Below, piece by piece: positions 6,356 through 6,929 of a stretch of DNA of 6,929 nt. The stretch is taken from NCBI GenBank assembly GCA_001820655.1, contig MHQM01000017.1, forward strand, positions 1 to 6,929, written 5' to 3'. The DNA comes from Candidatus Sungbacteria bacterium RIFCSPHIGHO2_02_FULL_52_23 (GTDB lineage Bacteria > Patescibacteriota > Minisyncoccia > Sungbacterales > HO2-52-23). Below the pieces are notes generated by a model, which did not search any database, was not told where the DNA came from, and saw only the letters and a list, made by a program, of their open reading frames with translations. The first letter of the stretch is position 1; each line of letters starts with the position of its first letter. Both the position numbers and the translations under genes were made by a program.

Positions 6356-6889
6356 TTAGACCGTGATCTCCTCTAGATGCTGGAGTGGGACTTCGGTGGG
6401 GACCGTTTGTCCCCATATCTGCAATTCTACGGTAGCCGTGCCATGCGTGCGGTTTTCCCGCAGTACCAGCCCCCCAAAGTCTACAAACGGTCCGTCCGTG
6501 ATGTGGACGCGTTTGTGTACAAATGACACCGGCCGTCCGACGATCAGATGTCCATTTTTCTGAACTCCTTCCATCTGCTTGCGTAGAGTTTCGATGCACG
6601 CATCCTCAACGATCCCTTGCAGAAGGTGCGCATCGGGAATCCGCCGATCTTTGAGCGACTGGAGCTCGTCGTGATCACACTGGGCAAACACATAGCCCGG
6701 CGTGAGTGAGACAGGACGGTTGGTCTGCTTACATCCTCTGCCCTTGCAGGGCACATTCGTAACCGGTAAAAACGCAGTGATATTCCTCCTGACAAGCTTT
6801 TGGTACACTACCTTGTCATGTTGCGACCTCGTGTGCATCGCATACCACTGCTTTCCCGTTACTACTTCTTCTACTACTGTGTTGGGCAT
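6356..6889 (-). CDS. NusG-family transcription factor (NGN plus KOW), UpxY/LoaP/RfaH-like paralogue
   Basis: This is a 177-aa protein. The NGN domain, about residues 13-110, opens with KQWYAMHTRSQHDKVVYQKL and continues with the ITAFLPVTNV strand and LTPGYVFAQC (62-71), which matches the family pattern 'P.F.GYVFv'. The C-terminal KOW domain is at about 117-175, with RVHITDGPFVDFGGLVL (127-143) and VELQIWGQTVPTEVPL (154-169). NusG proteins bind RNA polymerase through NGN and alter pausing and termination; specialised paralogues act on particular long operons, often for polysaccharides. The WYAxxTRxxxDKxxxxKL start and the absence of secE or ribosomal genes favour a specialised paralogue. It has a Cys pair, CKGRGC (48-53), in the loop before GYVF. 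The gene converges on the plus-strand run, and no same-strand gene follows it here. CGCG/GCGC tetramers look sparser than in the plus-strand genes. The exact subfamily is uncertain. Confidence 0.92.
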   Translation of the reverse strand: MPNTVVEEVVTGKQWYAMHTRSQHDKVVYQKLVRRNITAFLPVTNVPCKGRGCKQTNRPVSLTPGYVFAQCDHDELQSLKDRRIPDAHLLQGIVEDACIETLRKQMEGVQKNGHLIVGRPVSFVHKRVHITDGPFVDFGGLVLRENRTHGTATVELQIWGQTVPTEVPLQHLEEITV

Positions 6890-6895
6890 CTCGCG

Positions 6896-6904
6896 ATTCC
6901 TTCT
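6896..6904 (-). promoter_or_regulatory. Ribosome binding site of the NusG-like gene
   Basis: On the minus strand AGAAGGAAT stands upstream of the ATG at 6889. The AAGGAA core (6897-6902) is 7 nt from the start codon. This is the strongest Shine-Dalgarno in the window and fixes the start. No promoter is seen in the remaining bases to 6929, so this gene's promoter, or an operon upstream of it, lies outside the window. Confidence 0.75.
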
Positions 6905-6929
6905 GTTCGGAGATGGGTTTTGAAAAGAG

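Noticed and set aside
6356..6889. Housekeeping nusG
   Set aside because: No secE, rplK or rplA lies alongside, and the N-terminal pattern fits specialised paralogues better. It cannot be excluded without the genome's other nusG copies.
1..6929. UGA recoding to glycine, as in Gracilibacteria or Absconditabacteria
   Set aside because: Genes 1, 2 and 5 end at TGA in positions that fit the gene overlaps and domain ends, and no frame needs TGA read-through.

Overview
The window looks like a compact bacterial chromosome segment, most plausibly from a Patescibacteria/CPR member of the Parcubacteria type. This lineage call is an inference. It rests on a VirD4/TraG-like ATPase with one N-terminal membrane helix, a long N-domain and a proline-rich tail but no conjugation genes nearby; on start/stop-overlapping genes; on large unrecognised proteins; and on a GtrA protein with a two-helix N-terminal extension. 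TGA is used as a normal stop, which argues against the UGA-recoding Gracilibacteria/Absconditabacteria. Base composition is moderately GC-rich, with many CGCG/GCGC tetramers in most of the plus-strand genes.

Layout. A near-consensus -10 box (35-40) lies directly before a five-gene plus-strand run (49-6297): (1) a small coiled-coil and proline-rich protein; (2) an 849-aa membrane-anchored DNA-translocase/coupling-protein-like ATPase that starts with GTG inside the stop of gene 1; (3) a 334-aa unrecognised protein that starts inside the stop of gene 2 and carries a K-x-H...K pattern reminiscent of OspF/SpvC/HopA1-type phospho-lyase effectors; (4) a 537-aa protein ending in a caspase-like (clan CD) domain with an apparent His431/Cys477 dyad; (5) a six-helix GtrA-family membrane protein. 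A GC-rich hairpin follows directly after the stop of gene 5. Beyond it, on the minus strand and converging on the run, is a NusG-family factor (NGN plus KOW) that resembles the specialised UpxY/LoaP/RfaH type more than housekeeping NusG.

How the genes may work together. Genes 1-3 are tightly coupled (two 4-nt overlaps) and gene 4 follows after 11 nt, so the ATPase, its small partner, the possible lyase-like protein and the caspase-like protein are probably made together. The most interesting reading is a previously undescribed module in which a coupling-protein-like ATPase is co-expressed with two effector-like enzymes. That could mean secretion towards a host or neighbour, or a self-contained DNA-processing or defence system. 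The sequence supports the gene order and the motifs; the function is a hypothesis. GtrA and the NusG paralogue hint at nearby surface-polysaccharide genes outside the window.
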